Shown here in pieces: positions 34,819-44,016 of a stretch of 64,000 nt of DNA. Positions within the stretch are counted from its first letter, which is position 1. Each line of letters opens with the position of its first letter. The translations under genes were made by a program, and so were the position numbers. The notes below the pieces were generated by a model. The model ran no database searches, was not told the origin of the DNA, and worked only from the letters and a program-made list of their open reading frames with translations. Source of the DNA: Holophagaceae bacterium (GTDB lineage: Bacteria; Acidobacteriota; Holophagae; Holophagales; Holophagaceae); NCBI GenBank assembly GCA_023257195.1, contig JALRCU010000003.1, positions 62,001 to 126,000 on the forward strand, written 5' to 3'.

Positions 34819-36018
34819 ATGGATTCCATAGCAATTACTAAGACACAACTTGAGGGCGATCGTATGATCGTGAATATGGGTCCGTCACATCCTGTGACCC
34901 ACGGTACTCTCCGAATTGTCTTAGAACTTCAGGGTGAAATTATCACTCAGGCGACTCCCGAAATCGGGTATCTTCATCGAGGAGTCGAAAAATTAGGTGA
35001 GAACCTTAGCTACCAACAATTTATTCCCCTGACGGATCGACTGAATTATACGAGCAGTATGATGAACAATGTCGGCTATACCCTAGCCGTCGAAAAGATG
35101 CTCGGTATCTCTATTCCAAGACGCGCTGAGCAGATCCGAGTGCTGGTCAGCGAACTTGCCCGTATCGCCGACCATATTATTTGTTTAGGAATTAATGCAG
35201 TAGACATTGGAGCATTTACTGCCTTTTTATATCTTTTTCGACAACGTGAAACCGTCTACGATCTTTTTGAGATGGCTGCAGGCCAACGTCTCCATACAAG
35301 CTTTACTCGTGTCGGAGGACTTTTTCGCGACTTACCCCCCGAATTTATTCCACTGTGCGAACAGTTCTTGAAAGATGCCCCCAAAGCAATTGATGAACTT
35401 GAGAAGCTCCTCACCAAAAATCCCATTTGGCATGATCGCACTAAGGGAGTAGGCGCGATGTCGATTGAAGAGGCTATTAACTGGGGATATTCGGGGCCCT
35501 GCCTTCGTGCATGTGGACTAGCGCAAGACCTAAGGGTGAAGCAGCCTTATATGGGGTACGATCAATATGAATTTGATATTCCTGTCGGAACGTCTGGTGA
35601 TGTCTTCGATCGATACTTAGTCCGTGTTGAAGAGATGCGACAGTCGCTTCGAATTATTCGCCAAGTAGTCAAGACATTAGAGTCCGGACCCATCATTATT
35701 GACGATTACAAAATCGCCCTTCCCCCAAAAGAAAAAGTTTATACCCGTATGGAGAGCCTCATCCACCATTTCAAATTAATTATGCACGGTATGGAAATGC
35801 CGGTCGGAGAAGTGTATTCTTCAACAGAAGCAGCCAACGGTGAATTAGGGTTTTATATTGTTTCAGATGGAGGTAAAAACCCCTATCGTATAAGAGTTCG
35901 ACCACCTTGTCTTCCTATATTTTCTAGTTTTGCGACGAAGGTACGAGGCCGTCTTATTGCCGATGCAGTAGCCGAACTAGGCTCCATGAATATTATCGCT
36001 GGCGAACTTGACCGCTGA
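34819..36018 (+). CDS. nuoD: NADH-quinone oxidoreductase subunit D
   Basis: The 49-kDa subunit forms the quinone-binding pocket with NuoB. The 399 residues include NMGPSHPVTHGTLR, EIGYLHRGVEKL, and a C-terminal end with PSFSS-type residues (LPIFSSFATKVRG) and a final DR in the usual GELDR. The quinone-site His is in the SHPVTHG segment. A 108-bp gap, larger than elsewhere in the cluster, separates it from nuoE. Confidence 0.96.
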   Translation: MDSIAITKTQLEGDRMIVNMGPSHPVTHGTLRIVLELQGEIITQATPEIGYLHRGVEKLGENLSYQQFIPLTDRLNYTSSMMNNVGYTLAVEKMLGISIPRRAEQIRVLVSELARIADHIICLGINAVDIGAFTAFLYLFRQRETVYDLFEMAAGQRLHTSFTRVGGLFRDLPPEFIPLCEQFLKDAPKAIDELEKLLTKNPIWHDRTKGVGAMSIEEAINWGYSGPCLRACGLAQDLRVKQPYMGYDQYEFDIPVGTSGDVFDRYLVRVEEMRQSLRIIRQVVKTLESGPIIIDDYKIALPPKEKVYTRMESLIHHFKLIMHGMEMPVGEVYSSTEAANGELGFYIVSDGGKNPYRIRVRPPCLPIFSSFATKVRGRLIADAVAELGSMNIIAGELDR

Positions 36019-36126
36019 TTAACCTTCCACATACGTTGCCAATCAGAGCTGCTCTTAAATAAATTACTTTGACACTCAGTTCGAGACTTAACTCGGACGA
36101 GCGAAGCCGTTAGACTATAAGAGTCT

Positions 36127-36702
36127 ATGAATTCCTCGTCGAGTTCCACTCGCTCTGCCTTACCTCTAGCTCCCGGAGAACGATTGCCGGTAAGTAAGGT
36201 ATTGACCCTGAGCCCAGAGGCACTCAAAGAAATCGATCAACTCGCCGATAAATTTCCTGACCGATTGGCAGCGACTTTACCTGCCTTACATATTGCCCAA
36301 AGGGAATTTGGATTTGTGAGCCTGGAAGCCATGAAAGCGGTGGCCAAAGCCCTGGATATTCCCGAGGGCCATGTTTATGGGGTTGCTAGTTTCTATTCTA
36401 TGTATCAAAAACATCCGGTGGGATCTTTTCATATTCAGGTTTGTACCAATATCTCGTGTGCACTTAATGGAGCCGTCGCCCTTTTAGATCTTGTAAAAAA
36501 GAAAACGGGCATTTCACAGCGAGGCGAAGTGAGTTCGGACGGATTGTGGAGCGTAGAAGAAGTGGAATGCTTGGCTTCTTGTGGATCTGGACCTTGTCTT
36601 CAGGTGAATCATGATATCTATGATGAATTTGTTAACGAAGCTGAACTAGATCGAGTTTTAGAGGCGTGTCGATCGGGTCAGTATCGGGAATGGGCAAAGT
36701 AA
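36127..36702 (+). CDS. nuoE: NADH-quinone oxidoreductase subunit E
   Basis: A thioredoxin-fold subunit with the N1a [2Fe-2S] cluster. The ligands are C106, C111, C148 and C152 (CTNISC and ECLASC). At 191 residues it is longer than usual because of about 27 extra N-terminal residues (Ser-rich). No good Shine-Dalgarno precedes the ATG at 36127, and a TTG at 36202 would give a conventional length, so the start is uncertain. The stop codon overlaps the nuoF start (TAATG). Confidence 0.94.
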   Translation: MNSSSSSTRSALPLAPGERLPVSKVLTLSPEALKEIDQLADKFPDRLAATLPALHIAQREFGFVSLEAMKAVAKALDIPEGHVYGVASFYSMYQKHPVGSFHIQVCTNISCALNGAVALLDLVKKKTGISQRGEVSSDGLWSVEEVECLASCGSGPCLQVNHDIYDEFVNEAELDRVLEACRSGQYREWAK

Positions 36703-38066
36703 TGACTTCCTACCGGCAAAAAAAAGATCCTCAGAGTTATTCCTTCGAGGGATTTGGAACTCCTGCGTTCCCCAATCTTATGTTGAGAGGGGCTGGAAAT
36801 TTAGATAACTGGAGACTGGCTATTTACCAAAAAGAGCATGAAGGCTATTTGGGCTTGAAGCGCGCTTTAAGCATGGAGCCTTCCCAGGTCATTGACGAGA
36901 TGAAAGCATCTGGTATTCGGGGTCGGGGCGGTGCTGGATTTCCCGCAGGGCTCAAGTGGTCTTTTATGCCCAAGGATACAGCCGATAAAAAATATACTCG
37001 CTATTTAGTTTGTAATGCCGATGAGGGTGAGCCCGGAACCTTTAAAGATCGGTCGATTATGGAATATAACCCCCACCAACTAATTGAGGGGATGATCATC
37101 GCGGGCTTTGCTATGCAGTGCCATATGGGTTTTATTTATGTTCGCGGAGAATTTCTTTGGCTGATCGAAAAACTTGAAGCAGCAATTGAAGAAGCTAAAA
37201 AAGAAAATCTGCTAGGACAAAATATTTTAGGATCTGGTTTCAATTTTGATCTGATCGTCTATCGCGGAGCCGGTGCTTATATCTGTGGTGAAGAAACTGC
37301 CCTTCTAAACTCCCTAGAGGGACGCCGAGGAGAACCTAGAATCAAGCCACCTTTCCCGGCGTCTAAAGGGGCTTTCGGGCAACCGACCACTATTAACAAT
37401 GTCGAAACTTTGGCCGCCGCCGCTCCGATTCTACGAATGGGAGGAGCTGAATACGCTAAAATCGGTACCCCTAAAAATACTGGGACCCGTATTTTCTGTG
37501 TTAGTGGACATGTTCAGCGCCCTGGTCTTTATGAGTTACCCCTAGGTGTTCCACTCATCACCCTTGTCAAAGATCTCGCCGGTGGAACCCCTAATGGAAA
37601 AAAAATAAAAGCGATTATTCCGGGCGGTGCAAGCTCAGCTGTCTTCACGGAAAGTGACTTTGACTGTCCTCTCGATTTTGATACGATCCGAGATCGCGGA
37701 TCCATGGCAGGCTCTGGAGGAATTATTGTTATTGATGAAGACACCTGTATGGTTCAGGTATGTCTTCGTCTGATCAGATTTTATGCTCATGAAAGCTGCG
37801 GACAATGTACGCCCTGTCGCGAAGGGTGCAATTGGATGGAAATGATTCTTACGCGTATTGAAAACGGCGAAGGACGCCTAGAAGATTTAGAGACTCTTAA
37901 AAGTATGACCCCCCGTATTGCAGGAAAAACACTTTGTGCCCTTGGCGATGCCGCCTGTGGTCCTATGGATTCGATCTTGGGTAAGTTTAGAGACGAGTTT
38001 ATTCACCACATTGAGCATAAAAAATGTCCGAAACCTTCTTGCCAGCTAGTGACTTATAGCCATTAA
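36702..38066 (+). CDS. nuoF: NADH-quinone oxidoreductase subunit F
   Basis: The NADH-binding, FMN-containing subunit, where electrons enter complex I. Motifs: FMN/NADH site GRGGAGFPAGLKW (about 73-85), NADEGEPGTFKDR (about 105), and the N3 [4Fe-4S] ligands in CGQCTPCREGC (about 366-376) plus a distal Cys (KTLCALGDAACGP). The start at 36702 was preferred because it overlaps the nuoE stop and gives 454 residues; an in-frame ATG at 36690 is possible. The cluster ends here: nuoG-N are not in this window. Confidence 0.96.
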   Translation: MTSYRQKKDPQSYSFEGFGTPAFPNLMLRGAGNLDNWRLAIYQKEHEGYLGLKRALSMEPSQVIDEMKASGIRGRGGAGFPAGLKWSFMPKDTADKKYTRYLVCNADEGEPGTFKDRSIMEYNPHQLIEGMIIAGFAMQCHMGFIYVRGEFLWLIEKLEAAIEEAKKENLLGQNILGSGFNFDLIVYRGAGAYICGEETALLNSLEGRRGEPRIKPPFPASKGAFGQPTTINNVETLAAAAPILRMGGAEYAKIGTPKNTGTRIFCVSGHVQRPGLYELPLGVPLITLVKDLAGGTPNGKKIKAIIPGGASSAVFTESDFDCPLDFDTIRDRGSMAGSGGIIVIDEDTCMVQVCLRLIRFYAHESCGQCTPCREGCNWMEMILTRIENGEGRLEDLETLKSMTPRIAGKTLCALGDAACGPMDSILGKFRDEFIHHIEHKKCPKPSCQLVTYSH

Positions 38067-38098
38067 TTCTCGTAAGCCCATAAGATTAACTAAAGCTA

Positions 38099-39439
38099 CT
38101 AAAAAATCTTTGACGGGTTGAAGATATTAAATGGATCTAGAGACTGTTTGATTTTTATCATTGCCCTCAGCGTGTAGGGATCGGTAAGTTCAACAAAAGC
38201 TTTCTTTTTGGCTAATCCGATTCCATGCTCTCCGGAAAGCGACCCCCCATGTTGCTTGGTTAATCTGAAGAGATTGAGTATTGAATCTTCAAAAGCATCA
38301 AGAGACTTATGGTCACGATTTAAAAAATTGACATGTAAATTCCCATCCGCCAAATGGCCATAGGTGACGCAGTCCAATTGAAGTTGCTCAAGATGATAAA
38401 AGAACGATTCTAGTTGATTTAGGGGTATCGATATGTCCTCACTAATTTTGGATGGGTATCTTTCTTTTAGGAATGAAGAAGTCAGCCTTCGAAGAGCCCA
38501 AAGGTCCTCGCGTTGTCGCTGATCTGAAGCCACTTGAAAGTGTGTTGCAGCACTAAATAAAGATTCACAAGAGGCCAGAAAGAGATCGGATGTACATCCC
38601 TCATGATCAAACTCTACAATGGCGAAGGCATGCCCCTGAATTTTGCGAGCTTCGGGCAGACCTCCATTTTTCAACTCTTGAAGGACCAAAGGATCGAAGA
38701 ACTCAATAGCAGATGGCTTATATCCAGACTGAGAAAACTTTCCGGGAAGTCGAATAAGGTCTTTCATATTATCGAAGGAGATCAAAAGCGTTAAGAACTC
38801 CTTGGGCTTTGGCAAAAGTCGTGCTGTTGCCTTGGTAATGAACCCAAGTGTTCCTTCGGATCCTATTAATAGTTGGGTTAAATTGAGCCCAGCATTATCT
38901 TTTGTTCCATGAATACCCAAGGTATGAATATCGCCATCACTCATGAGACAGTCGATGCTGACAATCCAATTTCGAGTCATGCCGTACTTGCAGGCATTGG
39001 GACCCCCTGCGTTGGTTGCCAAACTTCCACCGAAAGAACAATGCATCCAGCTATTCGGATCAGGAGGGTAAAAAAGAAGCTGGGCCTCTGCTTCCTCTTT
39101 AACCTTTCGAAGAGGAACAGAACAACTAGCTGTAAGTTGCATTCCGACCGGATCAATCATAAGTTCCTGAGGCCACTCGGAAAAATCTACTAATAAGGCT
39201 CGGTCTTGGTCCACCAAACAACCTCCGGCTTTTCCCGTTCCTGATCCGCGTGGTATGAGTGCCCAGCCCTCTTGCTGAGCAAATTTCACCAGAGCTTTCA
39301 GGGCTTTCGGACTTCGGGGGCGAATGCAGGCCCAAGGTACTAAGCCTTGAATATGCGATTCATCCCGTTGATAAGCCCCCAAATCATGTTGGTCAAACAA
39401 AAAGGTGGCATCAGGAATATGTTCAAAAAGCGGGGACAT
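38099..39439 (-). CDS. FAD-linked oxidase, glycolate oxidase GlcD/D-lactate dehydrogenase type
   Basis: A 446-residue flavoprotein with an N-terminal PCMH-type FAD-binding domain and a C-terminal FAD-linked oxidase domain. The PCMH motifs are PRGSGTGKAGG, SFGGSLATNAGGPNACKYGMTRNW and SEGTLGFITKATARL. The second domain has TYGHLADGNLHVNF and GSLSGEHGIGLAKK, where the His residues bind the substrate carboxylate. It oxidises an alpha-hydroxy acid (D-lactate, glycolate or 2-hydroxyglutarate); which one is not clear. No GlcE or GlcF partner is adjacent. It lies 6 bp after pyrH, probably on the same transcript. Confidence 0.87.
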   Translation of the reverse strand: MSPLFEHIPDATFLFDQHDLGAYQRDESHIQGLVPWACIRPRSPKALKALVKFAQQEGWALIPRGSGTGKAGGCLVDQDRALLVDFSEWPQELMIDPVGMQLTASCSVPLRKVKEEAEAQLLFYPPDPNSWMHCSFGGSLATNAGGPNACKYGMTRNWIVSIDCLMSDGDIHTLGIHGTKDNAGLNLTQLLIGSEGTLGFITKATARLLPKPKEFLTLLISFDNMKDLIRLPGKFSQSGYKPSAIEFFDPLVLQELKNGGLPEARKIQGHAFAIVEFDHEGCTSDLFLASCESLFSAATHFQVASDQRQREDLWALRRLTSSFLKERYPSKISEDISIPLNQLESFFYHLEQLQLDCVTYGHLADGNLHVNFLNRDHKSLDAFEDSILNLFRLTKQHGGSLSGEHGIGLAKKKAFVELTDPYTLRAMIKIKQSLDPFNIFNPSKIF

Positions 39440-39445
39440 CAGAAC

Positions 39446-40150
39446 CTAATGAATCAATGTTCCTACCGACTCACCCAGGACGGCAGAAACTAAGTTGCCC
39501 GGCTTCATCATATTGAAAACCAGTATGGGCAATTCATTATCCATACAAAGCGCAATCGCGGAAGCGTCCATCACTTTAAGTCCCCTTTCGAGGACTTCCT
39601 GAAAGGTTACTTTCTCAAATCGCTGAGCTTTTGCATCTTTCTTCGGATCTGCGCTATAAACACCATCCACATTAGTAGCCTTGAGTACGACCTGAGCTGA
39701 GATTTCATTGGCCCGGAGAGCTGCCGCCATATCCGTACTGAAGTAGGGGTTGCCGGTGCCACTTCCAAAAATGACTACCCGGCCTTTCTCCAAGTGACGA
39801 ATGGCTCGCCGTCGAATATAGCTTTCTGCAATACGTGGCATTTCGATTCCAGAAAGAACACGAGTCTGAACCTGTTTTTGCTCCAAGGCATCTTGGAGGG
39901 CTAGGGCGTTAATCATGGTCGCCAACATACCCATTTGATCAGCGGTGACGCGATCCATACCTTTGGTGGCTCCAGCGACGCCTCGAAAAATATTGCCACC
40001 ACCAATGACGAGGCCCACTTCAACACCATGTTTCTGAATATCTTTAATTTGATCAGCAACCATGGCTACCACACTAGGATCAATCCCCATATTCTGTTCA
40101 CCCATCAGTGCTTCGCCTGAGAGTTTCAAAAGTACACGTTGGTATCTCAT
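39446..40150 (-). CDS. pyrH: UMP kinase
   Basis: It phosphorylates UMP to UDP, feeding nucleic acid and sugar-nucleotide synthesis. The 234 residues have the amino-acid-kinase fold: [12 protein letters not shown] (7-18), [28 protein letters not shown] and [15 protein letters not shown] full-length bacterial hexameric type. It follows a terminator that separates it from tsf, breaking the common rpsB-tsf-pyrH-frr order; frr is not here. AAAGGAG lies before the ATG. Confidence 0.97.
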   Translation of the reverse strand: MRYQRVLLKLSGEALMGEQNMGIDPSVVAMVADQIKDIQKHGVEVGLVIGGGNIFRGVAGATKGMDRVTADQMGMLATMINALALQDALEQKQVQTRVLSGIEMPRIAESYIRRRAIRHLEKGRVVIFGSGTGNPYFSTDMAAALRANEISAQVVLKATNVDGVYSADPKKDAKAQRFEKVTFQEVLERGLKVMDASAIALCMDNELPILVFNMMKPGNLVSAVLGESVGTLIH

Positions 40151-40179
40151 AAGTCTCCTTTAGTGTAGATGAATCGATA

Positions 40180-40212
40180 AAAAAATAGGCGACTTTAAGC
40201 CGCCTATTTTTT
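40180..40212 (-). terminator. Rho-independent terminator between tsf and pyrH
   Basis: The arms AAAAAATAGGCG (40180-40191) and CGCCTATTTTTT (40201-40212) form a long stem with a 9-nt loop, and the A/T ends serve as U-tracts in both directions. It lies 19 bp after the tsf stop and 30 bp before the pyrH start, leaving little room for a separate pyrH promoter. Partial read-through (attenuation) is likely. Confidence 0.85.
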
Positions 40213-40230
40213 AATTATCAAGAATAAGCC

Positions 40231-40887
40231 TTACTTAGCAATTTGAGCATTCACTTCCTCGGCAAAATTTTCATTTCGTTTTTGCAACCCTTCACCTAGA
40301 ACAAACTTGGTGAAACGGCGGATACTCAGCTTTTCACCAATCTCAGCCGTCCTTTGTGAAACAAATTGTTCGATCGTAAGATCGGGATTCATAATAAAAG
40401 GCTGCTCCAATAAACATACTTCCTTGTAAATAGAATTCAGCTTGCCTTCGACGATTTTTTCTACAATCGCAGGCGGTTTGCCTGTAGCCTCAGCTTGAGC
40501 CCTTGCAATCTCAATTTCCTTATCAATAAATGCTTGTGTTACTTCGCTTTTAGAAACAAAAAGAGGTACAGGATCTGCCGCAGCAATGTGCATGGCTATT
40601 TCTTTAACCATGCGTTGGAAAGACTCATTTCGAGCAACAAAGTCTGTTTCTGAATTGATTTCAACCAAGACTCCGACACGACCGCCTGGATGAATATATG
40701 CATCAACCAATCCTTCGGAAGCAATCCGATCCGATTTCTTAGAAGCGGCTGCTAAGCCCTTTTTACGAAGCCAATCAATGGCTTGTTCCATGTCACCCTG
40801 ATTTTCCTCAAGGGCCTTTTTACAGTCCATCATTCCAAGACCCGTTTTCTCTCTTAACTCTTTAACATCATTGGCAGTGTAAGCCAT
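40231..40887 (-). CDS. tsf: Elongation factor Ts
   Basis: The nucleotide exchange factor for EF-Tu. The start at 40887 gives MAYTANDVKELREKTGLGMMDCKKAL, the conserved N-terminus, with GGAG eight bases upstream; a longer in-frame start 18 bases earlier is rejected. The 218 residues keep the EF-Tu-contact motif TDFVARNE. The coiled-coil region found in longer EF-Ts proteins is reduced, as in compact versions. It follows rpsB directly and is followed by a terminator. Confidence 0.96.
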   Translation of the reverse strand: MAYTANDVKELREKTGLGMMDCKKALEENQGDMEQAIDWLRKKGLAAASKKSDRIASEGLVDAYIHPGGRVGVLVEINSETDFVARNESFQRMVKEIAMHIAAADPVPLFVSKSEVTQAFIDKEIEIARAQAEATGKPPAIVEKIVEGKLNSIYKEVCLLEQPFIMNPDLTIEQFVSQRTAEIGEKLSIRRFTKFVLGEGLQKRNENFAEEVNAQIAK

Positions 40888-40905
40888 GAGGGTAACTCCT
40901 ATCAA

Positions 40906-41673
40906 TTAAGCCTGGGGTGTTGGTTCATCCATCTGAATTTTTTCATCCATCATATTTTTCATGGCAGTAGTCTGACCCTTATCTTTTAGAGCAGCGCGAC
41001 CCTCGATGATGGAATCTGCAATACGCTCGGCGAATAACATAATTGAGCGGATGGCATCATCATTACCTGGAATAATCATATCCACCATATCGGGATCACA
41101 ATTCGTATCGACAATCGCCACGACGGGGATTCCGATTTTTTTAGCTTCAGTCACCGCAATAGTTTCATGATTGGGATCAATTACAAAAAGAATATCGGGA
41201 AGGGCTCTCATATCTCGTATGCCCTTGAAGGACTCCTCCAATTTATCTTTTTGACGGGTAATTCCTGATATTTCTTTTTTGGAAAGTTCAGCCAAACGAA
41301 CAGGATCGGCCAATAGTGATTGTGTTTCACGATATTTTTCTAGGCTTTTCTTTACCGTTGAGAAATTAGTCAACATCCCGCCAAGCCATCGGTTATTGAC
41401 ATAGAATGCGCCGCATCTTGCAGCTTGTTCAGCTACGACTTCTTGAGCTTGAGGCTTCGTGGCCACAAACATAAAAGTCTTTCCTTGGCTCGCAGCTTTA
41501 GTGATGAAGGTTGATGCAGCATTCCAAAGACGCAGAGTTTTTTGGAGATCAATAATATAAATACTATTGCGGGCCCCGAAGATGTATTTCTTCATTTTAG
41601 GGTTCCAGCGTTTTGTTTGATGTCCGAAATGAACACCCGCTTCGAGTAGTTCTTTCATTTGTATAGCAGCCAT
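40906..41673 (-). CDS. rpsB: 30S ribosomal protein S2
   Basis: The 255 residues have the universal S2 features: [49 protein letters not shown] and [13 protein letters not shown]. It binds late to the small-subunit head/platform. AGGAGG lies before the ATG. The 132-bp gap to rpsI probably holds its own promoter; I could not pick one clearly. A 6-bp inverted repeat (41737-41742 with 41747-41752) is in that leader and might be regulatory. Confidence 0.98.
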   Translation of the reverse strand: MAAIQMKELLEAGVHFGHQTKRWNPKMKKYIFGARNSIYIIDLQKTLRLWNAASTFITKAASQGKTFMFVATKPQAQEVVAEQAARCGAFYVNNRWLGGMLTNFSTVKKSLEKYRETQSLLADPVRLAELSKKEISGITRQKDKLEESFKGIRDMRALPDILFVIDPNHETIAVTEAKKIGIPVVAIVDTNCDPDMVDMIIPGNDDAIRSIMLFAERIADSIIEGRAALKDKGQTTAMKNMMDEKIQMDEPTPQA

Positions 41674-41805
41674 AGAGGCCTCCTCAGTGAGTCCCGCAAA
41701 GGGGAACTAGGGATAATAGGCGTGAGTGCCCGATTCGATCCCATACGGGATCCGATTTTTAGACTCCCAAAGAAAAGTCTCGGGAGAATATCAAAGAGCC
41801 AATGA

Positions 41806-42198
41806 TTAGCGTTTGCTGAATTGGAACCGACGACGCGCAGCTTTGCGTCCTGGTTTTTTTCTTTCTTTCATACGTGGATCACGTGTCAGCAACATGGCTC
41901 CTCGGAGCAGTGTGCGAAGTTGATCATTGTATTGAAGAAGGGCACGAGAGATACCCAAGCGGATGGCAGCAGCCTGAGCGGCACTACCCCCACCTTTCAC
42001 AGTAATCATCATGTCCCATTTATTAACATTTTCTGTGAGAACAAATGGCTGTTGAACCATCATGCGTAAAACGGCATTAGGGAAGTAATCATCTAATTCA
42101 CGACCATTGACGGTAATTTGGCCACTACCGGGCTTCAAAAAGGTACGAGCAATAGCAGTTTTGCGTCGTCCGGTCCCGTAGTGATGTCGAGTGGCCAT
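41806..42198 (-). CDS. rpsI: 30S ribosomal protein S9
   Basis: The 130 residues match S9: GTGRRKTAIARTFLKPGSG, GGGSAAQAAAIRLGISRAL, LTRDPRMKERKKPG and the invariant C-terminal FSKR whose last residues reach the P-site tRNA. Co-transcribed with rplM 13 bp upstream, the standard rplM-rpsI pair. Confidence 0.98.
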   Translation of the reverse strand: MATRHHYGTGRRKTAIARTFLKPGSGQITVNGRELDDYFPNAVLRMMVQQPFVLTENVNKWDMMITVKGGGSAAQAAAIRLGISRALLQYNDQLRTLLRGAMLLTRDPRMKERKKPGRKAARRRFQFSKR

Positions 42199-42211
42199 GT
42201 AAATACTCCCT

Positions 42212-42646
42212 TTATTTCTTTAAACTGAAAGCAATGGGATTCTGAGCTTTTTGTTGATGTTCGGTGCCTGCGTAGACGATTAATTTTTTTAACATTGCGT
42301 TTCCAAGAGGACCCTTCGGTAGCATCCCCTTAACGGCTTTTTCGATAGCTCGAGTAGGATGGGCTTCTCTTAGGACTCCGGCCTTCACTTCTTTCATGGA
42401 ACCCGGTTGGGTTGTGGTGGTTCGATAGATTTTTTGAGTTGCTTTTTTACCCGTGAACACGGCTTTTTCAGCATTGATGACAACTACGTGATCCCCTGTA
42501 TCTAAAAAGGGCGTCCAGGTAGGTTTATGTTTTCCAGCAAGAAGTTCGGCGACGATAGAACTGACTCGCCCCACTGAAACGCCAGAAGCATCCACCAGAA
42601 ACCATTGGCGTTTGATATCGTTCGCACTAGGGAAAAATGTACCCAT
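42212..42646 (-). CDS. rplM: 50S ribosomal protein L13
   Basis: The start at 42646 (MGTFFPSANDIKRQW) was chosen because TTGGAG lies six to nine bases upstream; an in-frame TTG at 42658 is part of that ribosome site. The 144 residues match L13: VDASGVSVGRVSSIVAELL, GDHVVVINAEKAVFTGKK, and AVKGMLPKGPLGNAMLKKL. An early assembly protein of the large subunit. A promoter is visible about 70 bp upstream, and the intervening leader could be a site for autogenous control. Confidence 0.97.
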   Translation of the reverse strand: MGTFFPSANDIKRQWFLVDASGVSVGRVSSIVAELLAGKHKPTWTPFLDTGDHVVVINAEKAVFTGKKATQKIYRTTTTQPGSMKEVKAGVLREAHPTRAIEKAVKGMLPKGPLGNAMLKKLIVYAGTEHQQKAQNPIAFSLKK

Positions 42647-42715
42647 GGATTGCTCCAAAAACGGTCAACAAAGTGCCCCAACAAGCCTTCTAGGTCCCAC
42701 AAGGGCAGAAAATGT

Positions 42716-42744
42716 AGATTATCGCGAGCCACCCCTCGGGTCAA
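42716..42744 (-). promoter_or_regulatory. Probable sigma-70 promoter of rplM-rpsI
   Basis: On the minus strand TTGACC (42744-42739) is followed by a 17-bp spacer and TAATCT (42721-42716). Transcription would start near 42709, giving a leader of about 60 nt before the rplM ATG. It overlaps the 3' end region following the PseG-like gene. Confidence 0.5.
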
Positions 42745-42766
42745 CCTCGAATTACCCAAGAACCCC

Positions 42767-43834
42767 CTATTTTTCAGCCAATTTCCACAATTCCTTGGCC
42801 ACTCGGGTAGCTCCAAGCCCATCAATTAGGCTCATTCCTGCTACCACCTGTTCTTGACGGCTTTCTTGACCCTCCGGTCCGAGCCAATGTTCCAAAGCAT
42901 CTTCAACAGTTCGAGAATCTGCAGAGGGACCTTCGCCAAGGCCAAAACAGGCGCCGTGTTGACCCAACTCTGTTAAACCCTGAACTTGTCTTTCATTTTG
43001 TCCCCAAGCGACGACCGGGACGCCGAGACAAAGCGCATCAATAAGCGTGACACCGCCGGCGCACCATAGAACATCGTATTGAGGTATCTTCTCGGTAAGT
43101 TGAGTGACGGACGCATGCACGGTGCAACCCGGAAATAAATCACCCTGGATGCCTTGGGGCGCCAGGATTACCGCGCCGCCTCTCCATCGCCCTTCTTGGT
43201 GAAGATTTTTTAGAATATTGAAAGCTTTTTGAGCCAATCCTGCAGCATCACTCCCTCCAAAAGTTACTAATATTTTTTGGGCATTCAGGGGTTGAATGGG
43301 TTCTCGTTTGGGACGTAAGGTTCGAGCAACGGCGCTCGCCACAATATAAGAAGCTCCACAGAGGACATGGCATTTGCCCCGTATATCTTCATGAGGCTTT
43401 AATTTCATACCTTCTTTCACTCGAAGGGGATGATCAGGCCAAACAATTCCCTCCAGATAGGGCTGGAACAGAAGATCGGATTCTTCGTAGGCGTCCCCGT
43501 CATCCTCCATCAGGGCAATTTTACGAGGCAAAGCCTCTTTGATTTGATCCCTCGATGACGTCCATTGATCGAAAAGAACGACGTCCCCTTGGATGTCTTT
43601 CCCCAGGGGCGCCAGGCTATTTTCACCCAAATCAACCACCTGAGTGGGAAGATCGCCTACCTGGAGAATATTTATCCCCCGACCCACTTGGCGAGCGCGC
43701 TCGTCCCCTGAAACAGCCAAGGTGGTCTGTCCACCAAGAGCTTTCCACTCCTGATGAATAGCAAGGGCGCGACTTAAGTGTCCCAATCCTAGTATTGGAT
43801 CAATATGAATCCTTAAAATTAATCGACCTATCAT
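42767..43834 (-). CDS. PseG-like / GT28-fold sugar-nucleotide protein
   Basis: A 355-residue protein with two Rossmann-like halves. The N-terminus LRIHIDPILGLGHLSRALAI matches the PseG/MurG-type nucleotide-sugar fold with the GHLxR loop. KILVTFGGSDAAGL starts the second half, and YDVLWCAGGVTLIDALCLGVPVVAWG is the UDP-binding region. PseG hydrolyses UDP from an intermediate in pseudaminic acid synthesis, but no PseB, C, F, H or I gene is nearby, so a different glycosyltransferase-like role is equally possible. It is separated by 120 bp from rplM and by 182 bp from the carbonic anhydrase gene. Confidence 0.6.
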   Translation of the reverse strand: MIGRLILRIHIDPILGLGHLSRALAIHQEWKALGGQTTLAVSGDERARQVGRGINILQVGDLPTQVVDLGENSLAPLGKDIQGDVVLFDQWTSSRDQIKEALPRKIALMEDDGDAYEESDLLFQPYLEGIVWPDHPLRVKEGMKLKPHEDIRGKCHVLCGASYIVASAVARTLRPKREPIQPLNAQKILVTFGGSDAAGLAQKAFNILKNLHQEGRWRGGAVILAPQGIQGDLFPGCTVHASVTQLTEKIPQYDVLWCAGGVTLIDALCLGVPVVAWGQNERQVQGLTELGQHGACFGLGEGPSADSRTVEDALEHWLGPEGQESRQEQVVAGMSLIDGLGATRVAKELWKLAEK

Positions 43835-44016
43835 AACGACTTTACCGTCGACTTACCGACACCGGGCATGATGTCATAAATGGATACCCTCATGTCGACA
43901 TCATCAAGCACATTGATATGAAAGCTGATGTGATAAATCTGAATATAGATGACTCAAGACCGTGGGTTTCATTTCGTCTCTTAGCATAATACGAGACAAT
44001 AGATTGGATCAAATGC

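Noticed and set aside
41674-41805. Inverted repeats between rpsI and rpsB read as a terminator
   Set aside because: Stems are only 5-6 bp and no T-tract follows on the minus strand. Kept only as a note under rpsB.
43831-43937. Short minus-strand open frame ending in ATGA overlap with the PseG-like start
   Set aside because: It is only about 24-36 codons, has no ribosome site, and no start with coding character. The overlap looks like coupling but is more likely chance in a 182-bp spacer.
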